Shown piece after piece: positions 8,513 to 15,623 of a DNA stretch of 37,058 nt. A model generated the notes under the pieces. It was not told where the DNA came from and searched no databases. It saw nothing but the letters and a program-made list of their open reading frames with translations. Origin of the DNA: Hyphomicrobiales bacterium (lineage in GTDB: Bacteria > Pseudomonadota > Alphaproteobacteria > Rhizobiales > Beijerinckiaceae); the NCBI GenBank assembly GCA_900470095.1, contig UBZM01000049.1:1-37058 (forward strand), in the 5' to 3' direction. Both the position numbers and the translations under genes were made by a program. The stretch's first letter is position 1. Each line of letters opens with the position of its first letter.

Positions 8513-8728
8513 TCAGGCGGCGCGACTTGGTGCCTTCTCAGACGGCATGCCATCTTTGATGGCCGCTTTGATTTGGTCCCGCAGTTCAGGCGTATCTTGA
8601 TGCCCATGCACGGCAACGGCGTGCTGCACCGACGCCTCCACGAGTTCGCTCTCGTTGTCGGCGATGATCGTGACTGAGCAATTCATGTCGCTCGGGAATT
8701 CACGGCAGTCGATGAACTTGCGTCCCAT
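8513..8728 (-). CDS. DUF1059 family small protein
   Basis: A 71-residue protein whose N-terminal part MGRKFIDCREFPSDMNCSV, followed by TIIADNESELVEASVQHAV and HGHQDTPEL, is the DUF1059 pattern. The domain has conserved Cys (8 and 17 here) and His residues and is of unknown function. The ATG at 8728 is chosen because it matches the family start and is preceded on the minus strand by GGGGAGGA at good distance; the longer frame from 8758 is rejected. The gene stands alone in a gene-poor stretch next to the tRNA pair. Confidence 0.85.
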   Translation of the reverse strand: MGRKFIDCREFPSDMNCSVTIIADNESELVEASVQHAVAVHGHQDTPELRDQIKAAIKDGMPSEKAPSRAA

Positions 8729-9016
8729 AACGTCCTCCCCAATTGGGAGATCAAGCAACCTTCCATCACGTCGAATGAAGGCCGCCTACTTCACACACAG
8801 TACGCTTACGCGCGGGTACTGGCAAAATGATCCGGCGCTCCACGATCGAATGTAGCCGAGATAATCGGAGCCTGCTGAGGCGGGAGAATGTCGTTCGCCC
8901 CCTGTGGGTCTCGATCCTACCAACCCATTCGCCACTTCAGGCTAGCAGCCAAGGGCGTCACGACCGGCCGTTACGGCAATCATTTAAAATCGTTTAAAAT
9001 CAAAATCTTAGGATGA
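8729..9016. other. Intergenic stretch beside tRNA-Gln with an AT-rich tandem repeat
   Basis: No gene is seen. The stretch holds the ribosome site of the DUF1059 gene at its left end. At about 8982-9001 there is a ten-base near-tandem repeat (ATTTAAAATC then GTTTAAAATC), AT-rich against the local background and only some 15 bases past the 3' end of tRNA-Gln. It may aid transcript ending for the tRNA (inference). Confidence 0.35.
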
Positions 9017-9091
<75 letters not shown>

Positions 9092-9103
9092 ACACGCTGC
9101 TGC

Positions 9104-9132
9104 GTTCTAGTGTGCGTCGCGGCTCTGTGCAA
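9104..9132 (-). promoter_or_regulatory. Predicted sigma-70-type promoter of tRNA-Gln
   Basis: On the minus strand TTGCAC (9127-9132) is followed after exactly 17 bases by TAGAAC (9104-9109), placing the start of transcription a few bases before the tRNA 5' end at 9091. The match to -35/-10 consensus is moderate, the spacing ideal. Confidence 0.5.
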
Positions 9133-9226
9133 CCATCGACAAGCGCTTCTCACAGGAGGCCGCATCCGACGCGACAGGTCCCCGGCGAGGCTCTGGAGAA
9201 ATCCACACAAGAGGTGCTTAGCCCTG

Positions 9227-9255
9227 TTGCGCTGCGGCGCGACGCTGGCTATAAG
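9227..9255 (+). promoter_or_regulatory. Predicted sigma-70-type promoter of tRNA-Pro
   Basis: TTGCGC (9227-9232), a 17-base spacer and TATAAG (9250-9255) lie just before the tRNA-Pro gene, which begins at 9272. The start of transcription would be about ten bases upstream of the mature 5' end. Confidence 0.6.
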
Positions 9256-9271
9256 CCGGCCACCAGTTGAT

Positions 9272-9348
9272 CGGAGTGTAGCGCAGTCTGGTAGCGCACC
9301 ACGTTCGGGACGTGGGGGTCGCAGGTTCAAATCCTGCCACTCCGACCA
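9272..9348 (+). tRNA. tRNA-Pro (anticodon CGG)
   Basis: A 77-base cloverleaf with acceptor stem CGGAGTG / CACTCCG, anticodon arm CCACG-TTCGGGA-CGTGG giving anticodon CGG, T arm with GGTTCAAATCC, discriminator A and an encoded CCA at the end. It is divergent from tRNA-Gln, about 180 bp away, and has its own promoter and terminator. Confidence 0.96.
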
Positions 9349-9382
9349 AAATTTCCCGAGATATTTCAGATAGTTACAAATA

Positions 9383-9403
9383 ATGCCCTTCGGGGCTTTT
9401 TTG
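9383..9403 (+). terminator. Rho-independent terminator of tRNA-Pro
   Basis: GCCC-TTCG-GGGC (9385-9396) forms a short, stable UUCG-capped hairpin followed directly by six T residues (9397-9402). It lies 36 bases past the tRNA-Pro 3' end. Confidence 0.8.
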
Positions 9404-9558
9404 TTGTCTGGACAGATACCCGGGCAGTTTCCCGAATCTTCCGCCGCACGCTGGCGCCTTCGGGCGCGATTAACGCAGCTGCGACTTCGTCCCGGTACGG
9501 CCATGGTGCCGCGCGCGAGGCTCCTGTAGTCTCGCCCCAGGACAATGGGGCTCACTCT

Positions 9559-9699
9559 ATGACGCGCTTTTCCCGAATCATCGGAATCATGAGCCTCGCC
9601 GTGCTGCTTTCCGGCTGCGACAAATGCGGGGAGTGGATGAAGCTCGATATGTTCGGCCAACCCGTGAAGACCTGCTCCGGCAATAATCCGCAAGGCTGA
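9559..9699 (+). CDS. Very small lipoprotein (46 residues)
   Basis: A 46-residue reading frame with a clean lipoprotein signal: MTRFSRII, a hydrophobic stretch and the lipobox LSGC with Cys20 as the lipidated residue. The mature peptide has two further Cys residues (DKCGEW and VKTCSGN), which could form a disulfide. Tiny lipoproteins with a CDKCG-like start occur in other Rhizobiales, from memory. The ATG follows a G-rich stretch (ATGGGGCTCACT). No function can be assigned. It stands alone between tRNA-Pro and the large inverted repeat. Confidence 0.62.
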   Translation: MTRFSRIIGIMSLAVLLSGCDKCGEWMKLDMFGQPVKTCSGNNPQG

Positions 9700-9720
9700 G
9701 CGCAAGCCCATCCGCCTCAT

Positions 9721-9779
9721 GCGAATCGCTGGATCATCGGACCGGATCTCGTATCCGGTCCGATGATCCAGCGATTCGC
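9721..9779. repeat. Perfect 27-bp inverted repeat with 5-base loop
   Basis: Arms 9721-9747 and 9753-9779 are perfectly complementary over all 27 bases, with loop CTCGT. The arms contain CATCGGACCGGAT, sharing CATCGGACCG with the palindromic element near 19906. It lies between the 46-residue lipoprotein and the bioY terminator and is not followed by a T run, so it is more likely a REP-type repeat than a simple terminator. Confidence 0.85.
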
Positions 9780-9844
9780 GTTTGCATCGGCCCTGCCGAA
9801 AACCGCAATCCACGTCTCGGGCCGATGCCTTAGCGGCCGGCGCC

Positions 9845-9873
9845 AAAGAAAAAGCCGGGGCAAAGCCCCGGCT
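9845..9873 (-). terminator. Rho-independent terminator of bioY
   Basis: On the minus strand AGCCGGGGC-TTT-GCCCCGGCT forms a perfect nine-pair stem (9853-9873) and is followed by TTTTTC, a proper U run. It ends some 28 bases after the bioY stop codon. Confidence 0.85.
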
Positions 9874-9900
9874 CGTTGGTCTCTGCCTCTGCTGCAGATC

Positions 9901-10527
9901 TCAGCCGCGGCGGCGCAGGAAGGACCAGCTTGCCCCGACAAGGCTGGCAGCCAGCGCCATCTTGAGCGCATCGCCGAGCAGGAAGGGCTGCACGCCGAAG
10001 GCGAAGGCCTTGGCGAAGCCGAGGCCGGTGGCACCGCTCGCCATCTGCGCCCCAAGAGCGAGCCACAGTCCGCCGAGGCCAAGAATCAACGTTTCCGCGA
10101 CGACGAATCCCGCGATCAGGCGGAATACCGAGACGCCGCGCTCGGCCGCCCAGCCAGCGACAGCTGCCGCAAGCACGAAGCCGACAAGGAACCCGCCGGT
10201 CGGACCGGCGAGATAGAACAGCCCGGCGGCAACCGGCGGCGTGTTGGTGAAGACCGGCAGGCCGGCGAGGCCATAGGCAATATAAAGCGCGACAGTCGCA
10301 GCACCGAGGCGCGAGCCATAGGCGGCACCCAGCCCGAGCACCGCCAGCGTCTGAAGGGTCATCGGCACCGGCCAGAACGGCACCTTGATCTTGGCTGCGA
10401 GGACGAGCAGCAGGCTGCCGGCCACGGCAAGGGCGACATTGCGCGCCAGCGCGGCGCGACGTCCGGAGACCTGGGGAAGGATCGCGTTGACCAGGGTCGG
10501 AGCGGAAAGGGGAAGCAGATCGGCCAT
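9901..10527 (-). CDS. bioY: Biotin transporter BioY (ECF S-component)
   Basis: A 208-residue integral membrane protein with about six hydrophobic segments and the BioY signature text: KIKVPFWPVPMTLQTLAVLGLGAAYGSR in the first half and LAGPTGGFLVGFVLAA in the second. BioY binds biotin in the membrane and either works alone or with the BioMN energising unit; no bioM or bioN adjoins, as is common in alphaproteobacteria. The ATG at 10527 fits the family start. Upstream there is a promoter-like sequence overlapped by a BioR-like box, and downstream a strong terminator, so the gene appears to be monocistronic and biotin-regulated. Confidence 0.95.
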   Translation of the reverse strand: MADLLPLSAPTLVNAILPQVSGRRAALARNVALAVAGSLLLVLAAKIKVPFWPVPMTLQTLAVLGLGAAYGSRLGAATVALYIAYGLAGLPVFTNTPPVAAGLFYLAGPTGGFLVGFVLAAAVAGWAAERGVSVFRLIAGFVVAETLILGLGGLWLALGAQMASGATGLGFAKAFAFGVQPFLLGDALKMALAASLVGASWSFLRRRG

Positions 10528-10575
10528 GCGCTCTCATCCATTTTTCGAGGGCCGCGCTGCGCAGCCGGTTTTCCG

Positions 10576-10604
10576 TCTATAGAAAATGCTGCAATGCCCT
10601 ACAA
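10576..10604 (-). promoter_or_regulatory. bioY promoter with candidate BioR operator
   Basis: On the minus strand TTGTAG (10599-10604), a 17-base spacer and TATAGA (10576-10581) make a fair promoter about 50 bases before the bioY start. Overlapping the -10 is TTTTCTATAG (10577-10586), which matches 8 of 10 positions of the BioR box TTATCTATAA known from alphaproteobacterial biotin genes. Repression by a BioR-type GntR protein is inferred; no bioR gene is in the window. Confidence 0.42.
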
Positions 10605-10684
10605 GGCGCGCGGCGGTGCGCGAAGCGGCAAGGCCGGGGCGCAATCTGCCCCGTGACGCGACTGGACCAGGCGACGGGACCCGT

Positions 10685-11605
10685 ATGAGCGAAGACATCG
10701 AATTCGATCGGAGCGCCACCGCTCCTTCCGGCGAGGTGGTTGAATTGTCGCCGCTCGTCCGGCGTATCATCGCCGGGAATGGCGGCCCCATGACCTTCAC
10801 CGGCACCTGTACCTATGTCATCGGCCGGGGCACGGTTGCCGTGCTCGATCCCGGCCCGGACGATCCCTCTCATATCGCGCGCGTCCGTGCAGCGCTTGCA
10901 GGGGAAACCGTCAGCCATATCCTTGTCACACACACCCATCGCGATCATTCGCCAGCCGTGCCGGCATTGAAGGCCGCGACAGGCGCCATCGTCGCCGGCT
11001 GCCTGCCGCATCGTGCGGCGCGCGAGCTGGCGCTTGGCGAGATCAATCCGCTCGATGCCGCGGCCGATCGCGACTATGCCCCCGATCTGCCAATGCATGA
11101 TGGTGACACGGTCACAGGCCCCGGCTGGACGCTCTCGGCCGTCGAAACGCCAGGACACACCGCCAATCACCTCGCCTTCGCGCTCGCGGAAGAGGCAAGC
11201 CTGTTTTCAGGCGATCATGTCATGGCGTGGTCGACGAGCATCGTTGCCCCGCCCGACGGCTCGATGGCTTCCTACATGGCTTCGATCGAAAAACTGCGGA
11301 CGATGGAGCACGCTGTCTACTGGCCTGGCCATGGCGGGCCAGTGAGCGAACCGCAGCGCTTCCTGCGCGGGCTCGTGCAGCACCGCCGCCAGCGCGAAGC
11401 CGCGATCCTCAACCGCCTCAGGGCTGGCGACGAGCGCATCGCGGAGATGGTGCCACCCATCTATCAGGGCTTGTCGGTCGCGTTGCACGGCGCCGCCTCG
11501 CTCTCGATCCTCGCCCAACTCGAGGATCTGGTCCTCAACGGCACGGTCATCTGCGACGAGGCGCTGCCGATGCTGGCGAGCCGATACAGACTGGCACGGG
11601 CCTGA
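10685..11605 (+). CDS. MBL-fold metallo-hydrolase with C-terminal winged-helix domain
   Basis: A 306-residue protein of the metallo-beta-lactamase superfamily. The metal motif HTHRDHS gives His83, His85, Asp87 and His88; further ligands appear in ETPGHTANH, FSGDHVM and WPGHGGP. The last 70 or so residues (LNRLRAGDERIAEMVPPIYQ onward) match the small winged-helix tail found in LACTB2-like proteins. Such proteins hydrolyse thioesters, lactones or RNA; the substrate here cannot be told. The ATG at 10685 is chosen, since the frame from 10586 adds a leader overlapping the bioY promoter. It is divergent from bioY and convergent with the DUF1499 gene. Confidence 0.88.
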   Translation: MSEDIEFDRSATAPSGEVVELSPLVRRIIAGNGGPMTFTGTCTYVIGRGTVAVLDPGPDDPSHIARVRAALAGETVSHILVTHTHRDHSPAVPALKAATGAIVAGCLPHRAARELALGEINPLDAAADRDYAPDLPMHDGDTVTGPGWTLSAVETPGHTANHLAFALAEEASLFSGDHVMAWSTSIVAPPDGSMASYMASIEKLRTMEHAVYWPGHGGPVSEPQRFLRGLVQHRRQREAAILNRLRAGDERIAEMVPPIYQGLSVALHGAASLSILAQLEDLVLNGTVICDEALPMLASRYRLARA

Positions 11606-11656
11606 TGCAGCGGCGTCGATCCGCTCGTCGGATCGCGTCACGCCACTGCCACTGAC

Positions 11657-12433
11657 CTAGCGTGCCTCGACCAGCAGTTCGACCTCCGCGGCAAAGGCGG
11701 CGATGCGGGCGGCATTTGCACCGAGATCGTGGCTTCCGATCCGCGAGGCCGAGCGGATATCGATGCGGCTGCCGTCGGCGCGCGGACGGACGCGGATCGT
11801 GATGTCCTCGGCAAGGCGCAGGATTCGGGTCCGCGCGACCGCCTCGATCCGCCCTGCCCCGCTGCGTCCGCCGGGGCGCGACGCTTCGAGCACCTGCCAA
11901 CCCAGCGCGGTTGCGGCCCGGCGCGCGATGGTGAACGCCGTTTCGGCCGGGACCTCCAGCACGATCGGCAGAGTCTTCGGATAAGCCTGGCGCTGGATGC
12001 GCCGCTCTCCGGCCGCAACGTCGGGCGGCACCAGGCCATGGCGTGCGGTCAAGGCGGCCTGCGAGCGGCTGAAGCTCGGGGGATCGTCGATATCGGTCGA
12101 GATATCGCTCAATCGTGGCAGCACCAGCCATTTGAAGCCGCCATAGAGCACTGGGGCAAGCATGATGAGTGCAAGCACGAAGGCCTGCGCCGCCATGCCG
12201 ACCCCGCGATGCCCCACCTGCCAGATCCGCATGAAGGCGAGCGCCGCCAGCAGCAGCGCCAGCAGAACGAAGCCATAGGCACCGGCGATCGGCGCGAGCC
12301 CCTGCGCGGAAGGCTCGCCGAGCCGGGCGACGAGAATGGCCAGCAGCAGAACCGCGACAGAAAACCAGGCCAGCCGCCGGCTCCAGCGTGCGGCGCGCGA
12401 GACAGGTTCCTCGAAGACGATGCGGCGATGCAT
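11657..12433 (-). CDS. DUF1499 membrane protein
   Basis: A 258-residue protein with three hydrophobic segments in the first 105 residues (about 20-40, 48-68 and 80-103), then a soluble DUF1499 domain from about 130 to the end (RRIQRQAYPKTLPIVLEVPA, then EAVARTRILRLAEDITIRVR). DUF1499 is widespread in alphaproteobacteria and plant plastids and has no settled function. The gene is convergent with the MBL-fold gene (51-bp gap) and 45 bp downstream of the acyl-CoA ligase in the same direction, so the latter two may form an operon. Confidence 0.85.
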   Translation of the reverse strand: MHRRIVFEEPVSRAARWSRRLAWFSVAVLLLAILVARLGEPSAQGLAPIAGAYGFVLLALLLAALAFMRIWQVGHRGVGMAAQAFVLALIMLAPVLYGGFKWLVLPRLSDISTDIDDPPSFSRSQAALTARHGLVPPDVAAGERRIQRQAYPKTLPIVLEVPAETAFTIARRAATALGWQVLEASRPGGRSGAGRIEAVARTRILRLAEDITIRVRPRADGSRIDIRSASRIGSHDLGANAARIAAFAAEVELLVEAR

Positions 12434-12478
12434 GATGATTACGTGGCGGGGTCCGGCACCGAAGGCAAGCCTCGCGGC

Positions 12479-14110
12479 TCAGCCTGTCGGCAAGCGATAG
12501 TCCTTGAACTGCTCGCGCAGTGCGGTCTTCTGGATCTTGCCCGTAGCAGTATGCGGGATCGCCTCGACCAGGACGACATCGTCCGGCAGCCACCATTTTG
12601 CGATCTTGCCGGTCATATAGGCCAACATCTCGTCCCGGCTCGGTGAACGGCCGGGTTTTGGAACGATGACAAGCAGCGGCCGCTCGTCCCATTTGGGATG
12701 GGCGACGCCAATCACCGCGGCCTCCGCCACATCGGGATGGCCGACGGCGAGATTTTCGAGATCGATGGACGATATCCACTCGCCGCCCGATTTGATCACG
12801 TCCTTGGAGCGGTCGGTGATCTGGAGATATCCGGCGGCATCGAGCGTGCCGACATCGCCCGTGTCGAAGAAACCGTGCTCGTCGAGGATCGCTTCATCCT
12901 CGCGCCTGAAATAGGCGCCGGCGACGGACGGTCCGCGCACCTTCAGGCGCCCGAAGGTCTTGCCGTCCCAAGGCAGGTCCCGGCCGGCATCGTCGGTGAT
13001 GCGGAACTCGACGGTAAAGGGCGGATGCCCCTGCTTGACCTTGAGATCGTAGAGCGCATCGCCCTGCAGATGCCCATAGACCGGCTTGATCGAGCAGAAC
13101 GAGCCGATCGGGCTCATTTCGGTCATGCCCCAGGCATGTGCGACCGTGACGCCGTACTTGCGTTCAAATGCCTCCGTCATCGCCCGCGGACAGGCTGAGC
13201 CACCGATCACCACGCGTTTCAGCGTCGAGAGGCGGGCGTTGGTCGCCTCCAGATGGTGCAGCAAGCCAAGCCAGACCGTCGGCACCGCCGCGGTGCAGGT
13301 CACGCCCTCGCCTTCCAGCAATTCGAGCAGCGATGCACCGTCGAGCTTCGCGCCCGGCATAACCAGCTTGGCCCCGGTCATCGGCGCGGAATAGGCCAAT
13401 GACCAGCTATTGGCATGGAAGAGCGGCACGACCGGCAGCACGCTGTCGCGCGAGGACAATCCGATATAGTCCGGCGCCGAGCAGGCCATGGCATGCAGCA
13501 CGTTCGAGCGGTGCGAATAGAGCACCCCCTTCGGACCGCCGGTGGTGCCGGAGGTGTAGCAGAGCCCCGCGGCGGTATTCTCGTCGAACTGCTTCCAGGC
13601 GAAATCGTCATCGGCTTCGGCGAGCCACTCCTCGAAGGCAGTTGCTCCCTTCAGGCTGGTTTGCGGCATATGCGCCGCATCGGTCAGCACGATGTAGCGC
13701 TCGATGCTCGGCAGCCTGTCCTGGATCTGCTCGATCAGCGGCACGAAGGTCAGGTCGAGGAACAGCATCCTGTCCTCGGCATGGTTGATGATCCAGGCGA
13801 TCTGCTCCGGGAACAGCCGCGGATTGACCGTATGCGTGATCGCGCCGATCCCGCTGATCCCGTACCAGAGTTCGAGATGCCGGTCGGTATTCCACGCCAG
13901 CGTCGCGACCCGGTCGCCGAGCCGCATCCCTTCCCGCTCGAGGCGCCTGGCCACCCGCAGGGCGCGGCGGCGGATATCGGCATAGGTCGTGCGCCGCAGC
14001 GAGCCATCCTCCACCGCGCGGCTCACGACCTCGCGAGTGCCGTGCTGGACGGCGGCATGGTCGATGATCCGGTGCAGCAGCAGGGGCCAGTCCTGCATCA
14101 GGCCAAGCAT
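12479..14110 (-). CDS. Fatty-acyl-CoA ligase (AMP-forming)
   Basis: A 543-residue ANL-superfamily enzyme that joins a carboxylic acid to CoA through an acyl-AMP. The P-loop motif YTSGTTGGPKGV is at 185-196, followed by AWGMTEMSPIG, the FDTGDVGTLDAAGYLQITDR hinge region, and the C-terminal catalytic Lys525 in TATGKIQKTALR. The overall length and motifs match medium/long-chain acyl-CoA synthetases, and the relatives that act on methylmercaptopropionate are close enough that the substrate is open. The ATG at 14110 is preceded on the minus strand by GGGGAGAGA, which settles the start against the much longer frame from 14434. It is divergent from a marR gene, suggesting substrate-induced expression. 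Confidence 0.92.
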   Translation of the reverse strand: MLGLMQDWPLLLHRIIDHAAVQHGTREVVSRAVEDGSLRRTTYADIRRRALRVARRLEREGMRLGDRVATLAWNTDRHLELWYGISGIGAITHTVNPRLFPEQIAWIINHAEDRMLFLDLTFVPLIEQIQDRLPSIERYIVLTDAAHMPQTSLKGATAFEEWLAEADDDFAWKQFDENTAAGLCYTSGTTGGPKGVLYSHRSNVLHAMACSAPDYIGLSSRDSVLPVVPLFHANSWSLAYSAPMTGAKLVMPGAKLDGASLLELLEGEGVTCTAAVPTVWLGLLHHLEATNARLSTLKRVVIGGSACPRAMTEAFERKYGVTVAHAWGMTEMSPIGSFCSIKPVYGHLQGDALYDLKVKQGHPPFTVEFRITDDAGRDLPWDGKTFGRLKVRGPSVAGAYFRREDEAILDEHGFFDTGDVGTLDAAGYLQITDRSKDVIKSGGEWISSIDLENLAVGHPDVAEAAVIGVAHPKWDERPLLVIVPKPGRSPSRDEMLAYMTGKIAKWWLPDDVVLVEAIPHTATGKIQKTALREQFKDYRLPTG

Positions 14111-14144
14111 AGCGTCTCTCCCCACGATCATTCTTGCTGTTGTT

Positions 14145-14170
14145 GGGAGCAGCATAGACAGGCTGCTCCC
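14145..14170. promoter_or_regulatory. Candidate MarR operator (9-bp dyad)
   Basis: GGGAGCAGC (14145-14153) and its exact complement GCTGCTCCC (14162-14170) are separated by eight bases in the region between the divergent acyl-CoA ligase and marR genes, 35-60 bases upstream of the ligase start. MarR-family dimers bind palindromes of about this size, and control of a divergent neighbour is their usual mode. It could instead form a transcript hairpin. Confidence 0.38.
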
Positions 14171-14270
14171 CGCCAGGGAAGCAGGAGTTGAGCCAGAGCG
14201 GGAATGAAGGGCTCGCCTGGAGCCACGCGATAGTTTAGGGCAGAACTGACAGATCCTGAGAGTTGGAACC

Positions 14271-14726
14271 GTGTCAGCGCCCGACGCCCTACGCACCGAT
14301 CCAGACCGCGTCTGGTTCCGCTTCATGCGGCTGCACCAGCGCATGCTCGGCCAGATGACGGCGCGCATCCGTACGCTCGGGCTCTCGATCCCGCAATTCG
14401 ATCTGCTCTCCACGCTGACCGAGCGCGAAGGCATCAGCCAAAGCGAGCTGGCCGAGCGGCTCTACGTCACCAAGGGCAACGTCTCCGGGCTCGTCGATCG
14501 CCTGGTGCAGGCCGGCCTCGTCGAGCGCCGCGCCATCGCGGGCGACCGGCGCTCCTATGCAATGCATCTGACGCCCGAGGGGCGCAGGCTGGCGGAAGCC
14601 GGCATCGCTGCGCAACGCAGCTATGTCGCGACCACGCTCGGCAAGCTGCCGACCGGTGATCTCGCCGATCTCGACCGGCTCGTCCTGGCCTGGCGCGACC
14701 TCGCTCGCGCCGCGGACGCCGAATAG
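14271..14726 (+). CDS. MarR-family transcriptional regulator
   Basis: A 151-residue winged-helix regulator. The helix-turn-helix is at about 60-82 (ISQSELAERLYVTKGNVSGL), followed by VDRLVQAGLVERRAIAGDRR and the wing SYAMHLTPEG, the classic MarR order. The start is GTG at 14271; ATG at about 14325 would cut the first dimerisation helix. It is divergent from the acyl-CoA ligase, which it probably represses, and seven bases upstream of the patatin-like gene, with which it is probably co-transcribed. The ligand may be an acyl or aromatic acid or its CoA ester, by analogy with other MarR proteins beside ligases. Confidence 0.9.
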   Translation: MSAPDALRTDPDRVWFRFMRLHQRMLGQMTARIRTLGLSIPQFDLLSTLTEREGISQSELAERLYVTKGNVSGLVDRLVQAGLVERRAIAGDRRSYAMHLTPEGRRLAEAGIAAQRSYVATTLGKLPTGDLADLDRLVLAWRDLARAADAE

Positions 14727-14733
14727 CGCCTTC

Positions 14734-15585
14734 ATGTTCGCCGGGCTCGCCTTCGCCGGCGGCGGCAATCGCTGCTACTGGCAGGGTGGTTTCTATGAAA
14801 CCGTGGCGCCACGCCTGGCGTTGTCGCCGCGCCGGGTCGTCGGTGTCAGCGCCGGCGCCTTCGCGATGCTCTATACGGCACTTGGTCTTGGCCCGACGGT
14901 ACGCGAGCAGGTCAGGCTAGCCTGTCTCGATCGAACATCCGAGATGGATTGGGCAGCCTTCCGCCGGGGTGGGCGGCTCTTTCCGGTCGGCGAGCTCTAT
15001 CAGAGCCTCCTCGTTCAGCTCTTCACGCCCGAGGCCCTCTCAACCTTGCGCGTGATGAGCGATTTCCGCATCGCGATCTCGCGCCCGCCGCGCTTCTGGC
15101 CCCTGCCGATTGCGGCAATGCTGGGGATCGGCGCCTACCAGCTGGAAAAGCGCCTCCGCCGGCCGGTCCATCCCACCGCCGGGCGCCGCCTCGGTTTCGT
15201 GCCCGACCTTGTCCGGCTCGCCGATTGTGCAACCGCAGAACAACTGGTCGCGGCCCTGATGGCGAGCGCTGCAGTGCCCCCCTTCATGCCGGCCGGGCTC
15301 GTCGGGCAACGCGCTGCGCTCGATGGCGGGCTGGTCGACAGTGCCCCGGCCTGGGCGCTCGCCGATCTGGAACAGGCCGGCGAGCAGACGCTCGTGCTGC
15401 TGACGCGCCCGTTCTCCGCGGTGCCGCAGGCTCCGGGCCGAACCTATGCGCGCCCGTCCCGAACCATTCCGGTCTCGCAATTCACGATCCGCGACTGGGA
15501 GGGGATCCGCTTCGCCTACGAACTCGGCATCAGTGATGGCGAGAGCTTCCTTCGGCGGATGGAAGTCGAAGCGCGAACCGGCTAG
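14734..15585 (+). CDS. Patatin-like phospholipase
   Basis: A 283-residue Ser/Asp-dyad acyl hydrolase. The oxyanion loop reads FAGGGNRCYWQGG (GGGNR at 9-13), the nucleophile elbow GVSAG puts the catalytic Ser at 39, and the catalytic Asp197 sits in the DGG motif (ALDGGLVDSAP). All key residues are intact. No signal peptide is seen, so it is probably cytoplasmic. It starts seven bases after the marR stop and is followed by an amidase gene 38 bases on, giving a marR-patatin-amidase run. Release of fatty acids for the divergent acyl-CoA ligase is a reasonable inference. Confidence 0.9.
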   Translation: MFAGLAFAGGGNRCYWQGGFYETVAPRLALSPRRVVGVSAGAFAMLYTALGLGPTVREQVRLACLDRTSEMDWAAFRRGGRLFPVGELYQSLLVQLFTPEALSTLRVMSDFRIAISRPPRFWPLPIAAMLGIGAYQLEKRLRRPVHPTAGRRLGFVPDLVRLADCATAEQLVAALMASAAVPPFMPAGLVGQRAALDGGLVDSAPAWALADLEQAGEQTLVLLTRPFSAVPQAPGRTYARPSRTIPVSQFTIRDWEGIRFAYELGISDGESFLRRMEVEARTG

Positions 15586-15623
15586 GCAAGAGGCTGGTTC
15601 TTGCCAACCGACCGGACGTGCCG

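Noticed and set aside
8489..8677. 62-residue plus-strand frame
   Set aside because: Antisense to the DUF1059 gene, which matches its family and has a strong ribosome site.
8895..8935. tRNA-like text (GGTAGGATCGAGACCC on the minus strand)
   Set aside because: Resembles a T-arm but no acceptor or anticodon stem can be formed around it; not called as a tRNA fragment.
11547..12779. 410-residue open frame on the minus strand
   Set aside because: Out-of-frame shadow of the DUF1499 and acyl-CoA ligase genes, Arg/Pro-rich throughout.
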